Below are positions 18,266-27,553 of a DNA stretch of 64,000 bases, piece by piece. The position numbers and the translations under genes were made by a program. The stretch comes from Lactobacillus kullabergensis (GTDB taxonomy: Bacteria > Bacillota > Bacilli > Lactobacillales > Lactobacillaceae): the NCBI RefSeq assembly GCF_000967195.1, contig NZ_KQ033871.1:1346569-1410568 (forward strand), read 5' to 3'. The notes below the pieces were generated by a model that saw only the letters and a list, made by a program, of their open reading frames with translations, was not told the origin of the DNA and searched no databases. Each line of letters starts with the position of its first letter. Positions within the stretch are counted from its first letter, which is position 1.

Positions 18266-18835
18266 TTATTTAATAATAACTCTTAGTCCAGTTGGTGCTT
18301 TTTGATAAAACCATTTTGCATCGCTTGTGCTTAAATGAATACAACCATGAGAGGTTGGCTTTTTACCTAATTTGTTAGCTACCTTTTTAATTAATTTATG
18401 ATGAATATTCCGCGGATTTTCATGAAAAAGATATAAACCACCTTGCAGCCAACCTACTGCAAATCTTGCACCCATTTTCTCACTGGCAGAATAAAACCAC
18501 GGTGCCCGATAAGTATTAATACGAAAATGTCCCTTAGGTGTTGAGTTATGTGCTCCAGTTGAAACATAAAATTCGTATCTGGTTTTGTGACCACGAATCA
18601 AATACGCGCGTTGCTTTTTTAATGAAACTACTATCTTATCTTTTTTAGCGCTCATCCCTTGAGGATATGGTTTAATTTCAGAAGATTTAGTATAACTAAT
18701 CGGTTTACGCATATATTCTCGTGGAATTTCACTAACGGATTTTGCAAAGATTTTCTTTTGCCCAAAATTTAATATGAATCCGCCAATAATAATTAAAAAG
18801 CAAACTATTACAAATTTATTCTTTTTTATTTTCAC
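18266..18835 (-). CDS. L,D-transpeptidase (YkuD family), membrane-anchored
   Basis: 189 residues with an N-terminal hydrophobic signal/anchor (7-25), then a YkuD catalytic domain beginning KDKIVVSLKKQRAYLI. The active-site motif is SHGCIHLS near residue 164, with the upstream His in LFHENPRN. Many YkuD enzymes have Arg at the position after SHGC[I/V]; here it is His. Such enzymes form 3-3 cross-links or attach proteins to peptidoglycan. Lactobacilli lack classic wall-anchored Lpp, so the cross-linking or modifying role remains an inference. Confidence 0.9.
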   Translation of the reverse strand: MKIKKNKFVIVCFLIIIGGFILNFGQKKIFAKSVSEIPREYMRKPISYTKSSEIKPYPQGMSAKKDKIVVSLKKQRAYLIRGHKTRYEFYVSTGAHNSTPKGHFRINTYRAPWFYSASEKMGARFAVGWLQGGLYLFHENPRNIHHKLIKKVANKLGKKPTSHGCIHLSTSDAKWFYQKAPTGLRVIIK

Positions 18836-18866
18836 TATCTATTACTCACCTTCTTTAATATGTCGA

Positions 18867-19887
18867 CTAACTACGATGCTTATACGTAAATTTTACTAAT
18901 TTATTGGCATCCGAAAACTCATTTTTGTCATGCAGTACAACTACAATTCTTCCAGTGCCTTTTTTATAGCTACCAACAAAACAATAGCCTGAGCGTGGCG
19001 TCCAACCTGTTTTCATACCGTCTGTTTTTAAGGATTTAACGTTATACTTACGACCAGGTAACGTATCATTATAGTTATGTAATTTCTGGCCTGCCACATA
19101 CATCTCAGGTGTGGCAAAAAATTTCATCAAACTGGGATAATCATGAGCAACATGATAACCAATTATTGCTAGATCTTTTGCTGACAATAAGTTTCCTGAA
19201 CTCCAAGCACCTTTAACATAATACCCATAAGGTGCTAAATCACTGTTTTCAAGCCCTGAAGCTGATACGAAATTTGCAGAAAGATGCCATAGCTTTGCTT
19301 GTTTATTCATCATTGTGATGAATTTCTTATTTGAACCTGCAACCCATTGACCCAATCGAATTGCAGAGTTATTGTCGGAATCAATTATTGCTGAAGACAT
19401 GATCTCTTTGACAGTATACTTTTTTCCTTTTTTTACATGAAAGCAGTTAAGGTTGGGATTCTTGGCCATTTTTACCAAAGGGCTGGAAAACTTGAGCTTT
19501 TTTTCCAATCATGCGGATTACGGGCAAGCTTGCGTCTGGCTAAATAAATTGTCATTAGTTTCCCAGTAGATGCTGTTAAATAGCACTTCTTCGCATTTTT
19601 TGCCAACAGTATTTCTCCAGTCTTACGATCCAAAACTAGGTAAGCTTTTGCTTTGGTTTTAGGCTTTTTTCCATGAATATACTTAGTATATTTGCCAACT
19701 GATTGGTCTTGATTGTGACTATAAACTGTAGTTTTATGTTTTTTCTTTTTAGTTTTTTGATCCACTTTATTGTTTGCACTATTGCTGTCAATTTGAATGG
19801 TTTCATCAGCCTGAACTACAGAAGCGCTAACAAAAAAGCTGCTATTATAGAAAAAAGTCCAAAAATAAACTTATTTTTGACTTGCAC
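18867..19887 (-). pseudogene. D-alanyl-D-alanine carboxypeptidase (S11/PBP5-type), two frameshifts
   Basis: The catalytic motifs of the S11 family are intact: STGK (SxxK) in LTASTGKLMTIYLA, SDN (SxN) in IIDSDNNSAIRLG, and KTG in GMKTGWT. The gene is split over three frames. From a GTG at 19887, with AGGGAGG 5 nt upstream, the signal peptide MQVKNKFIFGLFSIIAAF breaks at a run of six T (19832-19837). The middle part ends at W after a run of seven A (19498-19504 on the plus-strand side as T). Adding one base to each run restores one 340-codon reading frame. It is therefore either a recent pseudogene, a phase-variable gene or a consensus-sequence error. Confidence 0.85.
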
Positions 19888-20015
19888 CTATACCTCCCTA
19901 AACATTTTCAAATTTAAAATTACAAGTGATATTTTAAAATTAATTAACTATAAATTTCATTATATTATAAAATGGTAAATGTAGTTAAATTTTTTTAAAA
20001 TTGATTGGAGCTAAA

Positions 20016-21155
20016 ATGTTAAGCAAATCCAAATTATTTTTAGTGGCTATCAGCATATTGCTTATGAGCACATTTATTTTTAATGAAAGAGTTTCTGCTG
20101 CAACTACTAATACACCAAGTATTGTTGATCAGCAGAACAATGAGCAAAAAGAGCAAACTCAATCTAATTCTGACACTAGTGATGATTCTAATTCTGACAA
20201 TAATCAGATAGAAGATTCTAATACGAACGATAATAACTCTGGTTCAAACGGGGCAATTAACACTAATAAAAAGCACAAAAAAGTGCCAAAGGTTGTCTAT
20301 TCTAAGAAAAAAGGTAGTGGTAAAATTTACCAAACCCATTATCGCTTTAGTAAAACATTAACTGGCAAAAAGCTTTCAGCCAAAAATTGGTATAAAAGAC
20401 AAATTAGTTACAGCAAATTAGCCAAAACTAACAAAGGGACTTTTGTTAAAACAAAGTACGGATGGTTAAATAAAAAAGCTTTCAATCAGTTTCTATTAAC
20501 TAAAAATAAAATCAATTATAAAATGAAAATTGTCAGAAATGCCAAATTGTATAACTTACCTGCCCACACTAATGATGCCAGAAAAATAGGAACTAGCAAA
20601 AATTTGCATTTGAAGAATAAATGGGTTCATGTCAATATGATTGCCCATACTAACTTGTATGCAGTATATTATCGTTTTAAACATCGGGGACAAAATTATT
20701 GGATTTTAGGCCAAAATATCAAATATAATTTAAAGGCTCTAGAAGGCAACAAAAAGTCTCTTGAACGCACTATCAAAATCGGTGAAAAAATGATTGGTCA
20801 TTCCAAATATGACGAAAAATCAAGACATTTTGACTGTTCTAGTTTTATGAATTATCTTTTTACTAAAGCAGGCCATCATCTAGGATCAACCACATTTAGT
20901 CAATGTTATAATGGCAAACCCGTTAATTATAAAAACAAAAAACGTGGCGATCTCATTTTCTTCGATGATAAAGACGATGGTCATTTAGCCCATGTTGGAA
21001 TGTACCTCGGAAAAGGATTATTTTTACATGATAGTCCATACACTGACAACGGTGGGGTTGGAGTTTCCAGTCTGCAAGACAATTTCTGGAACTCACGCAA
21101 TTCAAAGTATTTATCAGTTCACTATCCTGATGGTATTGTCAGAAGAATTATGTAA
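20016..21155 (+). CDS. Secreted NlpC/P60 (C40) hydrolase
   Basis: 379 residues from the ATG at 20016, which has GGAG 6 nt upstream; an in-frame TTG at 20001 is less likely. Signal peptide (1-29, RVSAA), a Gln/Asn/Ser/Asp-rich linker (35-85), a basic region with SLAP/SH3-like character (95-245), and a C-terminal NlpC/P60 domain. The catalytic Cys is in HFDCSSFMNYLF, and the His residues are in AHVGMYLGKGLFLHDS. It is the only plus-strand gene in the envelope islet and is convergent with rplL across a shared bidirectional terminator. It differs from the minus-strand NlpC/P60 protein in its middle region. Confidence 0.9.
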   Translation: MLSKSKLFLVAISILLMSTFIFNERVSAATTNTPSIVDQQNNEQKEQTQSNSDTSDDSNSDNNQIEDSNTNDNNSGSNGAINTNKKHKKVPKVVYSKKKGSGKIYQTHYRFSKTLTGKKLSAKNWYKRQISYSKLAKTNKGTFVKTKYGWLNKKAFNQFLLTKNKINYKMKIVRNAKLYNLPAHTNDARKIGTSKNLHLKNKWVHVNMIAHTNLYAVYYRFKHRGQNYWILGQNIKYNLKALEGNKKSLERTIKIGEKMIGHSKYDEKSRHFDCSSFMNYLFTKAGHHLGSTTFSQCYNGKPVNYKNKKRGDLIFFDDKDDGHLAHVGMYLGKGLFLHDSPYTDNGGVGVSSLQDNFWNSRNSKYLSVHYPDGIVRRIM

Positions 21156-21214
21156 AAAAATTATTAAAAGCCTTTAGCTTAAGTCCAATTTTAATAAAAT
21201 CTCTTGAAAAATAA

Positions 21215-21250
21215 AAAGACGTATTTGCAAATTGCAAATACGCCTTTTTT
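21215..21250. terminator. Bidirectional terminator between the NlpC/P60 gene and rplL
   Basis: ACGTATTTGCAA pairs with TTGCAAATACG(C). TTTTTTT follows on the plus strand and TCTTTTTATTTT on the minus strand, so it can serve both converging genes. Confidence 0.85.
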
Positions 21251-21273
21251 TAACTTGTCCAATTGGACTACAA

Positions 21274-21639
21274 TTATTTCAATGTAACTGTAGCACCAAC
21301 ATCTTCAAGCTTAGATTTAATGTCGTTAGCTTCATCCTCAGAAACGCCTTCCTTAACGTTCTTAGGAGCGCCATCAACAAGATCTTTTGAGTCCTTAAGA
21401 CCAAGTCCGGTAATATCACGAACTGCCTTAATAACCTTAACTTTTTCTTGGCCAGCTTCTGTCAATTCAACATCAAATGTTGACTTAGCAGCAGCTTCGC
21501 CGCCTGCAGCACCTGCAGCAGCAACTGGAGCAGCAGCAGAAACACCAAATTCATCTTCAATAGCCTTTACCAGGTCATTTAATTCAAGAATTGAAGCACC
21601 TTTTAAGTCTTCAATAATCTTATCAGTATCTAAAGCCAT
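21274..21639 (-). CDS. rplL: 50S ribosomal protein L7/L12
   Basis: 121 residues, the normal length for the stalk protein. An N-terminal dimerisation helix ([22 protein letters not shown]), an Ala/Gly hinge ([14 protein letters not shown]) and the C-terminal factor-binding domain [29 protein letters not shown] are all visible. It follows rplJ by about 41 nt. Four dimers or so bind L10 in the stalk. Confidence 0.98.
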   Translation of the reverse strand: MALDTDKIIEDLKGASILELNDLVKAIEDEFGVSAAAPVAAAGAAGGEAAAKSTFDVELTEAGQEKVKVIKAVRDITGLGLKDSKDLVDGAPKNVKEGVSEDEANDIKSKLEDVGATVTLK

Positions 21640-21680
21640 ACTTATTTATCCTCCGAAATTTTAGATATAAATTATTTTAT

Positions 21681-22190
21681 TTATTCTGCAGATTCATCTT
21701 TTGAATCAGCAACAGCCTTAACAGCATATGCGAAATTGCGAACAGGGGCTTGTAATACAGAAACAAGCATTGACAGTAAGCCTTCGCGACCAGGAATGGC
21801 AGCAAGTTCCTTGATTTCTTCTTTAGAAGTCAATTTACCTTCTAACATACCACCCTTAATGTCGATAACATCATAATCATCTTCGTATTTTGAAACGATA
21901 CGAGCTGGTTCGGTAATGTCATCAGCATTATCAGTATAAATTACAGCAGTAGGACCTACAAAAGTCTCATCAAGACCTTCTATACCGGCCTTAGCAGCAG
22001 CACGTCTTAAGTAAGTATTCTTAACAACCTTCATGTTAACATCGTTTTCACGAAGTTCCTTACGCATGTTAGTAACTTCTTCAACAGTTAAACCCAAGTA
22101 GTTAATTATTAAGATTGCTTTAGCAGCTTTAAGTTCTTCAGCAAACGCATCAACAAACTTTTCTTTTTCAGCAATAGCAGCTTTACTCAA
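21681..22190 (-). CDS. rplJ: 50S ribosomal protein L10
   Basis: 169 residues. N-terminal KEKFVDAFAEELKAAKAILIINYLGLTVEEVTNMRKELRE and LRRAAAKAGIEGLDETFVGPTA are typical of L10. The C-terminal helices anchor L7/L12. Expression is controlled by the L10 leader directly upstream, which L10(L12)4 binds in other bacteria. Confidence 0.98.
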   Translation of the reverse strand: MSKAAIAEKEKFVDAFAEELKAAKAILIINYLGLTVEEVTNMRKELRENDVNMKVVKNTYLRRAAAKAGIEGLDETFVGPTAVIYTDNADDITEPARIVSKYEDDYDVIDIKGGMLEGKLTSKEEIKELAAIPGREGLLSMLVSVLQAPVRNFAYAVKAVADSKDESAE

Positions 22191-22237
22191 TCGATTTCAC
22201 CTCCATCAAATTTAATAATAAATTCCATCAGGCCCAA

Positions 22238-22338
22238 ATAAAAACTCCATGCCAAGAAAGACATGGAGCTTTAAACTCATCAATATCTTCTGGCCTCGGC
22301 GGGAAATTAAGGCGTCATGCCACCCGAGTCTTAGGTAG
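22238..22338 (-). promoter_or_regulatory. Ribosomal L10 leader with attenuator
   Basis: Minus strand upstream of rplJ: the conserved block GGCATGACGCCTTAATTTCC and CGCCGAGG, then a strong terminator hairpin (CTCCATG...CATGGAG followed by TTTTTAT). This is the Firmicute L10 leader layout, in which L10(L12)4 binding favours the terminator. A TTGCAT/TTATAT promoter (16-nt spacer) ends near 22354. Confidence 0.88.
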
Positions 22339-22353
22339 AATTTACTTTATTAA

Positions 22354-22381
22354 ATATAACAGGATTATATTTTAAATGCAA
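22354..22381 (-). promoter_or_regulatory. rplJL promoter
   Basis: -35 TTGCAT at 22381-22376, 16-nt spacer, -10 TTATAT at 22359-22354 on the minus strand, just ahead of the L10 leader. Confidence 0.6.
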
Positions 22382-22386
22382 GTCAA

Positions 22387-23055
22387 TTATTTCTTTTTAG
22401 GTTTAATTAACTCAAATAATTCACCTGAAGTTTTGTAAATTACCCAACTGGCCAAGTTCACAATATGATCACTTATTCTCTCTAGTAATCTGATGATAAC
22501 AAAGTAACTGGCAGAAGCTACAGCGGCGTCAGGTTCTTGTTCTACACCATCTATAATCATTTGTCTGGCATTCTTATAATCTTTAAAAACCTTAGCATGT
22601 CCAAGTACCATTTTTCTAGCATCTTTTTCATTTTCTTGAACATAAGCAGTTAACACTTGTACCAACATTTCACGCACTTGATGGGTCATGTTGGAAATTA
22701 CTTTTTCAACTTCTGGCAGACGTGGATTACCTTTGACTCTGACAGTTTCAACGGCAATACTGTTTGCATTTTCGCCAATTCTTTCTAAGTCCGTTGTAGC
22801 TTTTAAGATACTAATAACAACGCGAAAATCTGTCGCAACCGGCTGTTGCAATGCCATTAATTCCAAAGCCTTTTTTTCAATTTTAACTGCTTCTTTTGCG
22901 ACTTCCTTGTCTTCGGCAATCATTTCTTGCGCCGTCTTTTTATCATGTTCAACGAATGAACGCGTACCCTTGTCAATCAAATCATTGACCAAGACTCCCA
23001 TTTCCATAAACTGAGCGTTCAACTTTTTCAGTTCATCTAAAAATATTTCGTGCAT
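22387..23055 (-). CDS. phoU: Phosphate transport regulator PhoU
   Basis: 222 residues, two PhoU repeats of three helices. The repeats start near residues 17 and 120, and each carries E/D-rich motifs such as ATDFRVVISILKATTDLERIGENA and VIIRLLERISDHIVNLA that bind metal clusters in homologues. It modulates the Pst transporter and phosphate sensing. It is the final gene of the pst operon. Confidence 0.94.
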   Translation of the reverse strand: MHEIFLDELKKLNAQFMEMGVLVNDLIDKGTRSFVEHDKKTAQEMIAEDKEVAKEAVKIEKKALELMALQQPVATDFRVVISILKATTDLERIGENANSIAVETVRVKGNPRLPEVEKVISNMTHQVREMLVQVLTAYVQENEKDARKMVLGHAKVFKDYKNARQMIIDGVEQEPDAAVASASYFVIIRLLERISDHIVNLASWVIYKTSGELFELIKPKKK

Positions 23056-23070
23056 AATCCACCTCCAAAA

Positions 23071-23826
23071 TTAGCCAAAACGGCCGTTAAGATAATTGTT
23101 TGTCATTTCTTTTTTAGGTGACAAGAACATTTCTTGTGTCGAACCTGATTCAATCAATTCACCATTCATTAAAAAAGCTACCTGATCTGAAACCCGACTC
23201 GCCTGTTGCAAGTTGTGTGTCACCATAATAAAAGTATATTTCTGTTTCAAAGCCATTAACGTTTCTTCAATTTCTGAACTTGATATTGGATCTAAAGCAG
23301 ATGTCGGCTCATCAAGTAAAACAACTTCCGGTCTGATTGCCAGAGCCCGAGCTATACAAATACGTTGCTGTTGTCCTCCTGAAAAAGCAAGAGCATTACG
23401 CTGCAAACTGTCTTTAGTTTCATTCCAAATTGCAGCTTGCTTCAAACTTTCTTCAACACGCTGTTCAATCAAATCTTTATCTTTAACACCAGCTATGCGT
23501 AAACCATAAGCTACATTATCAAAGACGGAAAACGGAAACGGCGTGGGCTGTTGAAACACCATTCCCACCTTCTTACGTAAAGCAACTAAATCAATATGAG
23601 AATGATAAATATCTTTTCCTTCCAAAAGTATCTCACCAGTAATATTAATATCGTCAATATCATCATTCATACGATTTAAACAGCGCAAAAAGGTAGATTT
23701 GCCACAGCCAGATGGTCCAATTAAGGCAGTCAATTTTTGAGCGGGAAAAGCTAAACTTATACCATGTAAAGCTTCAAAACTGCCATACTTAAGTTTAACA
23801 TTTTTAGCCTCCATCACATTTGTCAT
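23071..23826 (-). CDS. pstB: Phosphate ABC transporter ATP-binding protein
   Basis: 251 residues from the ATG at 23826, 8 nt after AAGGTGG; GTG at 23838 is also in frame. Walker A is GPSGCGKST, the signature is [15 protein letters not shown], Walker B is [13 protein letters not shown], and the switch is [11 protein letters not shown], all typical of PstB. The [14 protein letters not shown] stretch is PstB-specific. It is the second of two adjacent pstB genes, as is common in Lactobacillales. Confidence 0.95.
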   Translation of the reverse strand: MTNVMEAKNVKLKYGSFEALHGISLAFPAQKLTALIGPSGCGKSTFLRCLNRMNDDIDDINITGEILLEGKDIYHSHIDLVALRKKVGMVFQQPTPFPFSVFDNVAYGLRIAGVKDKDLIEQRVEESLKQAAIWNETKDSLQRNALAFSGGQQQRICIARALAIRPEVVLLDEPTSALDPISSSEIEETLMALKQKYTFIMVTHNLQQASRVSDQVAFLMNGELIESGSTQEMFLSPKKEMTNNYLNGRFG

Positions 23827-23840
23827 CAATAACGCCACCT

Positions 23841-24641
23841 TTATCCAAAACTACCCTGAATGTACTTCTCAGTAATTTCACCTTGAGGGTTGGTGAAAAT
23901 ATTTGTAGTAGTATCATATTCTAACGCATGTCCCAAGTGAAAGAATGCTGTATATTCACTAATTCTTGAAGCCTGCTGCATATTATGCGTTACCATAATC
24001 ATGGTATATTTCTTTCTCAACTGCTTTAAAGTATCTTCAAGCTTAGCAGTAGATACAGGATCCAAAGCACTAGCAGGCTCGTCAAGAAGTAAAATTTCGG
24101 GTTTTAGAGCAATCGCTCGCGCAATGCATAGTCTTTGCTGCTGACCCCCTGATAGTGCCAATGCACTTTGGTCGAGTTTATCCTTTACCTCATCCCATAA
24201 AGCCGCAGCTCTGAGACTTTCTTCTACAATTTGATCCAGTTTCTTTTTATTCTGCTGACCGTTTGCTTTTAAGGCATAAGTGATATTTTCTCTAATTGAC
24301 TTCGGAAAAGGATTAGGCTTTTGAAAAACCATTCCAATTGCCTTCCGCAATTCATAAACATTAATTTTGTTCTGATTAACATTAAGGCCATGAAACATAA
24401 TTTTGCCGTCAACTCGTGCTACCCGGTCATTCATACGATTAAGTGAACGCAAAAATGTTGATTTACCTGAACCAGATGCTCCTATTAATGCAGTAATTGT
24501 ATTTTTCTTAAAGCCTAAGCTAACATCAAACAACTTTTGAACTGTACCACCATAGAAAACACTCAAATCAGTAGTTGAAATTGCACAGTCATCTTCAGGA
24601 AAGGTCTTAATGTAGGTTTTTTGTTTTTGCCAATTTTCCAT
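23841..24641 (-). CDS. pstB: Phosphate ABC transporter ATP-binding protein
   Basis: 266 residues. Walker A is [23 protein letters not shown] is a PstB hallmark, the signature is [33 protein letters not shown], and the switch is [11 protein letters not shown]. It is the first of two tandem paralogues. Because the pair share one permease set, they probably act as alternative or heterodimeric ATPases. N-terminal residues 1-25 ([18 protein letters not shown]) extend beyond the other copy. Confidence 0.95.
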   Translation of the reverse strand: MENWQKQKTYIKTFPEDDCAISTTDLSVFYGGTVQKLFDVSLGFKKNTITALIGASGSGKSTFLRSLNRMNDRVARVDGKIMFHGLNVNQNKINVYELRKAIGMVFQKPNPFPKSIRENITYALKANGQQNKKKLDQIVEESLRAAALWDEVKDKLDQSALALSGGQQQRLCIARAIALKPEILLLDEPASALDPVSTAKLEDTLKQLRKKYTMIMVTHNMQQASRISEYTAFFHLGHALEYDTTTNIFTNPQGEITEKYIQGSFG

Positions 24642-24651
24642 AAGAACCCCT

Positions 24652-25545
24652 TTACTTTATTCTTGCGGCAGTAAGCCGTTTATAGATCCAGTTTCCTAGT
24701 GCTCTAGCACCGAAGTTAAAGATAATGACAACAATGACTAGCAAAGCAGAAGTAGCAGCTGAAACCACATTCACATCCGGAATTATCCCTTCAGTATTTA
24801 CTTTCCAAATATGTACAGCTAGCGTTTCTGCTGGACGCATTACATTCAAAAAACTAGTAGGACTAAACATATTCCAGTTAGAATAATCAACCGTTGAACC
24901 ACTTTGCCCTGCGGTATAAATCAAAGCTGCAGCTTCACCAAAAACACGTCCAGCGCTCAAAATAACACCAGTAATTATTCCTGGCAGGGCTGCTGGCAAT
25001 ACAATGCCGTGAATGGTCTTCCAATTAGATAAACCCAGAGCCCAGCCAGCTTCTCTTTGAGTTTGAGGAACACCTTTAATGGCTTCTTCAATATTACTAG
25101 TAAGAGTTGGCAAGTTGAAAAAAGTTAGTGCTAAAGCGCCAGCGAGAATTGAAAAGCCAAATCCGAACTGAACCACAAATAAAAGATAGCCAAACAGACC
25201 AACAACTATTGAAGGTAAAGAGCTCAAAATTTCAATCGTGGTTCTGATTAACTGAGTGAACCAGTTATCAGGAGCATATTCGGCTAAATAAATGGCAGCA
25301 CCGAGTGCAATTGGCATAGAAATTAGTAAGGTAAGTAATAAAAGATAGATAGAATTAAATAATTGGTCTCTAATTCCACCGCCTGCTTCAAAAGAGGACG
25401 ATTCTGAACTCAAGAAATGCCACGATAAATGCGGTAATCCCGAAACTAAGATATTACCAAGAATACCAACCAAAAGAAGTACAACGATTCCAACTAAGAA
25501 ATAAATCACGCCAGTAGCAATTCTATTTGTTTTTTTTGCATTCAT
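24652..25545 (-). CDS. pstA: Phosphate ABC transporter permease PstA
   Basis: 297 residues from the ATG at 25545 (MNAKKTNRIATG); a TTG at 25569 in the same frame overlaps pstC further. Six or so membrane helices, with the MetI-type EAA loop EAGWALGLSNWKTIHGIVLPAALPGIITG near residue 185. It pairs with PstC to form the phosphate channel. It overlaps the pstC stop only if the upstream TTG start is used; the chosen ATG falls a few bases after it. Confidence 0.93.
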   Translation of the reverse strand: MNAKKTNRIATGVIYFLVGIVVLLLVGILGNILVSGLPHLSWHFLSSESSSFEAGGGIRDQLFNSIYLLLLTLLISMPIALGAAIYLAEYAPDNWFTQLIRTTIEILSSLPSIVVGLFGYLLFVVQFGFGFSILAGALALTFFNLPTLTSNIEEAIKGVPQTQREAGWALGLSNWKTIHGIVLPAALPGIITGVILSAGRVFGEAAALIYTAGQSGSTVDYSNWNMFSPTSFLNVMRPAETLAVHIWKVNTEGIIPDVNVVSAATSALLVIVVIIFNFGARALGNWIYKRLTAARIK

Positions 25546-25552
25546 AATACTA

Positions 25553-26545
25553 CTAACTCTTCTTTCCAATTAAATGTACCAAGAAATTAAATACCAGTGA
25601 CATAATTAATAACAAAAGTGCCAAAGACCATAATGAATTGTTAGGCAAGGTCCCCATAACAGTATTGCCCATTTGACTAGTTAACTGACTAGTTAACGTT
25701 GCTGCTGGGCTAACCAAGTTATATGGCATTAAGACTGCATTCCCGATTGCCATTTGCACAGCTAAAGCTTCACCAAAAGCACGAGCCATACCGAAAATAA
25801 CGGCCGTCATGATACGTGAGCGAGCTGCTCTCAGCACAACGTGATATATAGTCTGCCATTTCGTAGCACCAAGAGCTGCTGAAGACTTTCGCAAATCTTT
25901 GGGAATAGCTTTAAACGCATCAACAGTAAGAGAAGTGATTGTGGGCAGAACCATTACAAAAAGTATTAACGTGGCAGTCAAGATGCCAAAGCCCGTTCCA
26001 CCAAAAATAGTTCTGACAGCTGGAACAACTACCATTAAGCCAATAAAGCCATAAACTACAGAAGGAATACCTACTAAGAGCTCCATTACGGATTGCAGTA
26101 ACTGCACTCTCTTACCAGATTCATATTCTGTCATAAATAGTGCCACGGCAATCGAAAATGGTGTTGCAATTAGTGCTGCCAGCAGCGTTACGGCAAATGA
26201 AGTGACAATCATTGCTGCGGCACCCACATGGTTTTTACCAGCATTAGGATTCCAGTCAGTAGAAAACAGAAAATGGAAAATGTTCACTTTATTATCAATA
26301 AAGGTTGCTAACCCATGCATGCCAACAAAACCAATGATTGCAACTATTAATATTCCTATTAATATAATTGCCAAAAATGTTAATCCTCTGCCCCACCATT
26401 CTTGTCGTGTTTCTTTTGATGGCTTAGTTAAGCGATCAACATCAATATTTTTGGGATCAATACCTTTGAACTTAACATGTGGTACTTTTTGTTCGGCAAG
26501 AGCATTCTCAACAACTTGTTGTAAATCTTGTTCTTTTTTTGCCAT
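25553..26545 (-). CDS. pstC: Phosphate ABC transporter permease PstC
   Basis: 330 residues. A cytoplasmic N-terminal tail (about 1-50) precedes roughly six membrane helices. The EAA loop is KSSAALGATKWQTIYHVVLRAARSRIMTAVIFG near residue 220, and GMARAFGEALAVQMAIGN is a PstC signature. It abuts pstS by 1 nt and precedes pstA. Confidence 0.94.
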   Translation of the reverse strand: MAKKEQDLQQVVENALAEQKVPHVKFKGIDPKNIDVDRLTKPSKETRQEWWGRGLTFLAIILIGILIVAIIGFVGMHGLATFIDNKVNIFHFLFSTDWNPNAGKNHVGAAAMIVTSFAVTLLAALIATPFSIAVALFMTEYESGKRVQLLQSVMELLVGIPSVVYGFIGLMVVVPAVRTIFGGTGFGILTATLILFVMVLPTITSLTVDAFKAIPKDLRKSSAALGATKWQTIYHVVLRAARSRIMTAVIFGMARAFGEALAVQMAIGNAVLMPYNLVSPAATLTSQLTSQMGNTVMGTLPNNSLWSLALLLLIMSLVFNFLVHLIGKKS

Positions 26546-26546
26546 T

Positions 26547-27413
26547 TTATTTACCTATCTTCGTAATTTTATTTTGACTATCACGCGCAACTTTCATTTC
26601 ATGTACACTTATATAGCCAATTTTAGGAACTAAATCTTTTTGAACTTTTTTACTCAATACGTATTTAATAAAAGCTGCAGTAGCCTTATTCGGTTTACCT
26701 TTTGTATACATATGCTCATAAGACCAAAGTGGCCACTTGTTCGTGGGTATGTTTCTATTATCTGGTTGAATATTATTTATACTTATTTTTTGAATATTTT
26801 GGTCATTAGCATAGGGAAAAGAAATATAAGAAATAGTACCCGGTGTAGAATTGACAATTTTTTTGACAGTTCCATTTGAATCCTGTTCTTGAGAATTAAT
26901 TGCTTCTTTTCCATTTAGAACCAAGTCCTCAAATGTCGATCGCGTACCACTTCCACGAGAACGGTTGATCACAATAATTGACTGATTTTTACCACCTACT
27001 TGACGCCAATTTTTAATTTTACCAGTAAAAATATCAGAGAGTTGTTTAGTAGATAAATTTTTAACTCCGACACCCTTGTTTGCAATTGGCACAATACCAA
27101 CTACTGCCACAGGGTAATCTTCCAGTTTCCTTGCATCAATACCCTTTTGGGTCTCAGCATAAACATCTGAAGTGCCTACTTCAACAGCTCCGGCTTGAAC
27201 TTGACTTAAACCAGTACCGGATCCTCCACCTTGAACTACAATGTTGCTGCTCATGTGGGCTAGGTGATAGTCATTGCCAGCTTGTTCTATTAAAGGTTGT
27301 AAGGCACTGGAGCCAACAATAGTAATTTTTTCTCGGTTTTGACTGCAACCTGTCAAAAATAGGGACATAAATAATATTAATGTCAGCAGTCTGCCTAAAT
27401 TACTTTTTTTCAT
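26547..27413 (-). CDS. pstS: Phosphate-binding lipoprotein PstS
   Basis: 288 residues from ATG 27413; a TTG at 27428 is in frame but weak. Lipobox LTGC near residue 20 marks a lipoprotein signal. Phosphate-binding signatures are IVGSSALQPLIEQ, GGGSGTGLSQVQAG and INRSRGSGTRSTFED. It delivers phosphate to PstCA and heads pstS-pstC-pstA-pstB-pstB-phoU; a terminator precedes the next gene group upstream. Confidence 0.95.
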   Translation of the reverse strand: MKKSNLGRLLTLILFMSLFLTGCSQNREKITIVGSSALQPLIEQAGNDYHLAHMSSNIVVQGGGSGTGLSQVQAGAVEVGTSDVYAETQKGIDARKLEDYPVAVVGIVPIANKGVGVKNLSTKQLSDIFTGKIKNWRQVGGKNQSIIVINRSRGSGTRSTFEDLVLNGKEAINSQEQDSNGTVKKIVNSTPGTISYISFPYANDQNIQKISINNIQPDNRNIPTNKWPLWSYEHMYTKGKPNKATAAFIKYVLSKKVQKDLVPKIGYISVHEMKVARDSQNKITKIGK

Positions 27414-27505
27414 ATAAGATTCCCTCAATTAAACAAATAAAATTTAGCTCTAGTTTATCAAAACTTTTACCTTTGACCAATCATAAATACTCATAAATAG
27501 ATAAA

Positions 27506-27538
27506 AAAAGCAACCTGCTTAATCGCAAAGTTGCTTTA
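27506..27538 (-). terminator. Terminator after rplA
   Basis: AAAGCAAC pairs with GTTGCTTT across a 14-nt loop, followed by TTTTTA on the minus strand. It separates rplK-rplA from the pst operon. Confidence 0.75.
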
Positions 27539-27553
27539 ATTAATTGTTCAATT

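Noticed and set aside
22238..22338. L10 leader as a novel riboswitch
   Set aside because: Sequence and position match the well-known ribosomal L10 leader, so it is not new.
23071..24641. Duplicated pstB as an assembly artefact
   Set aside because: The two copies differ substantially in sequence and N-terminus, and tandem pstB genes are normal in Lactobacillales.
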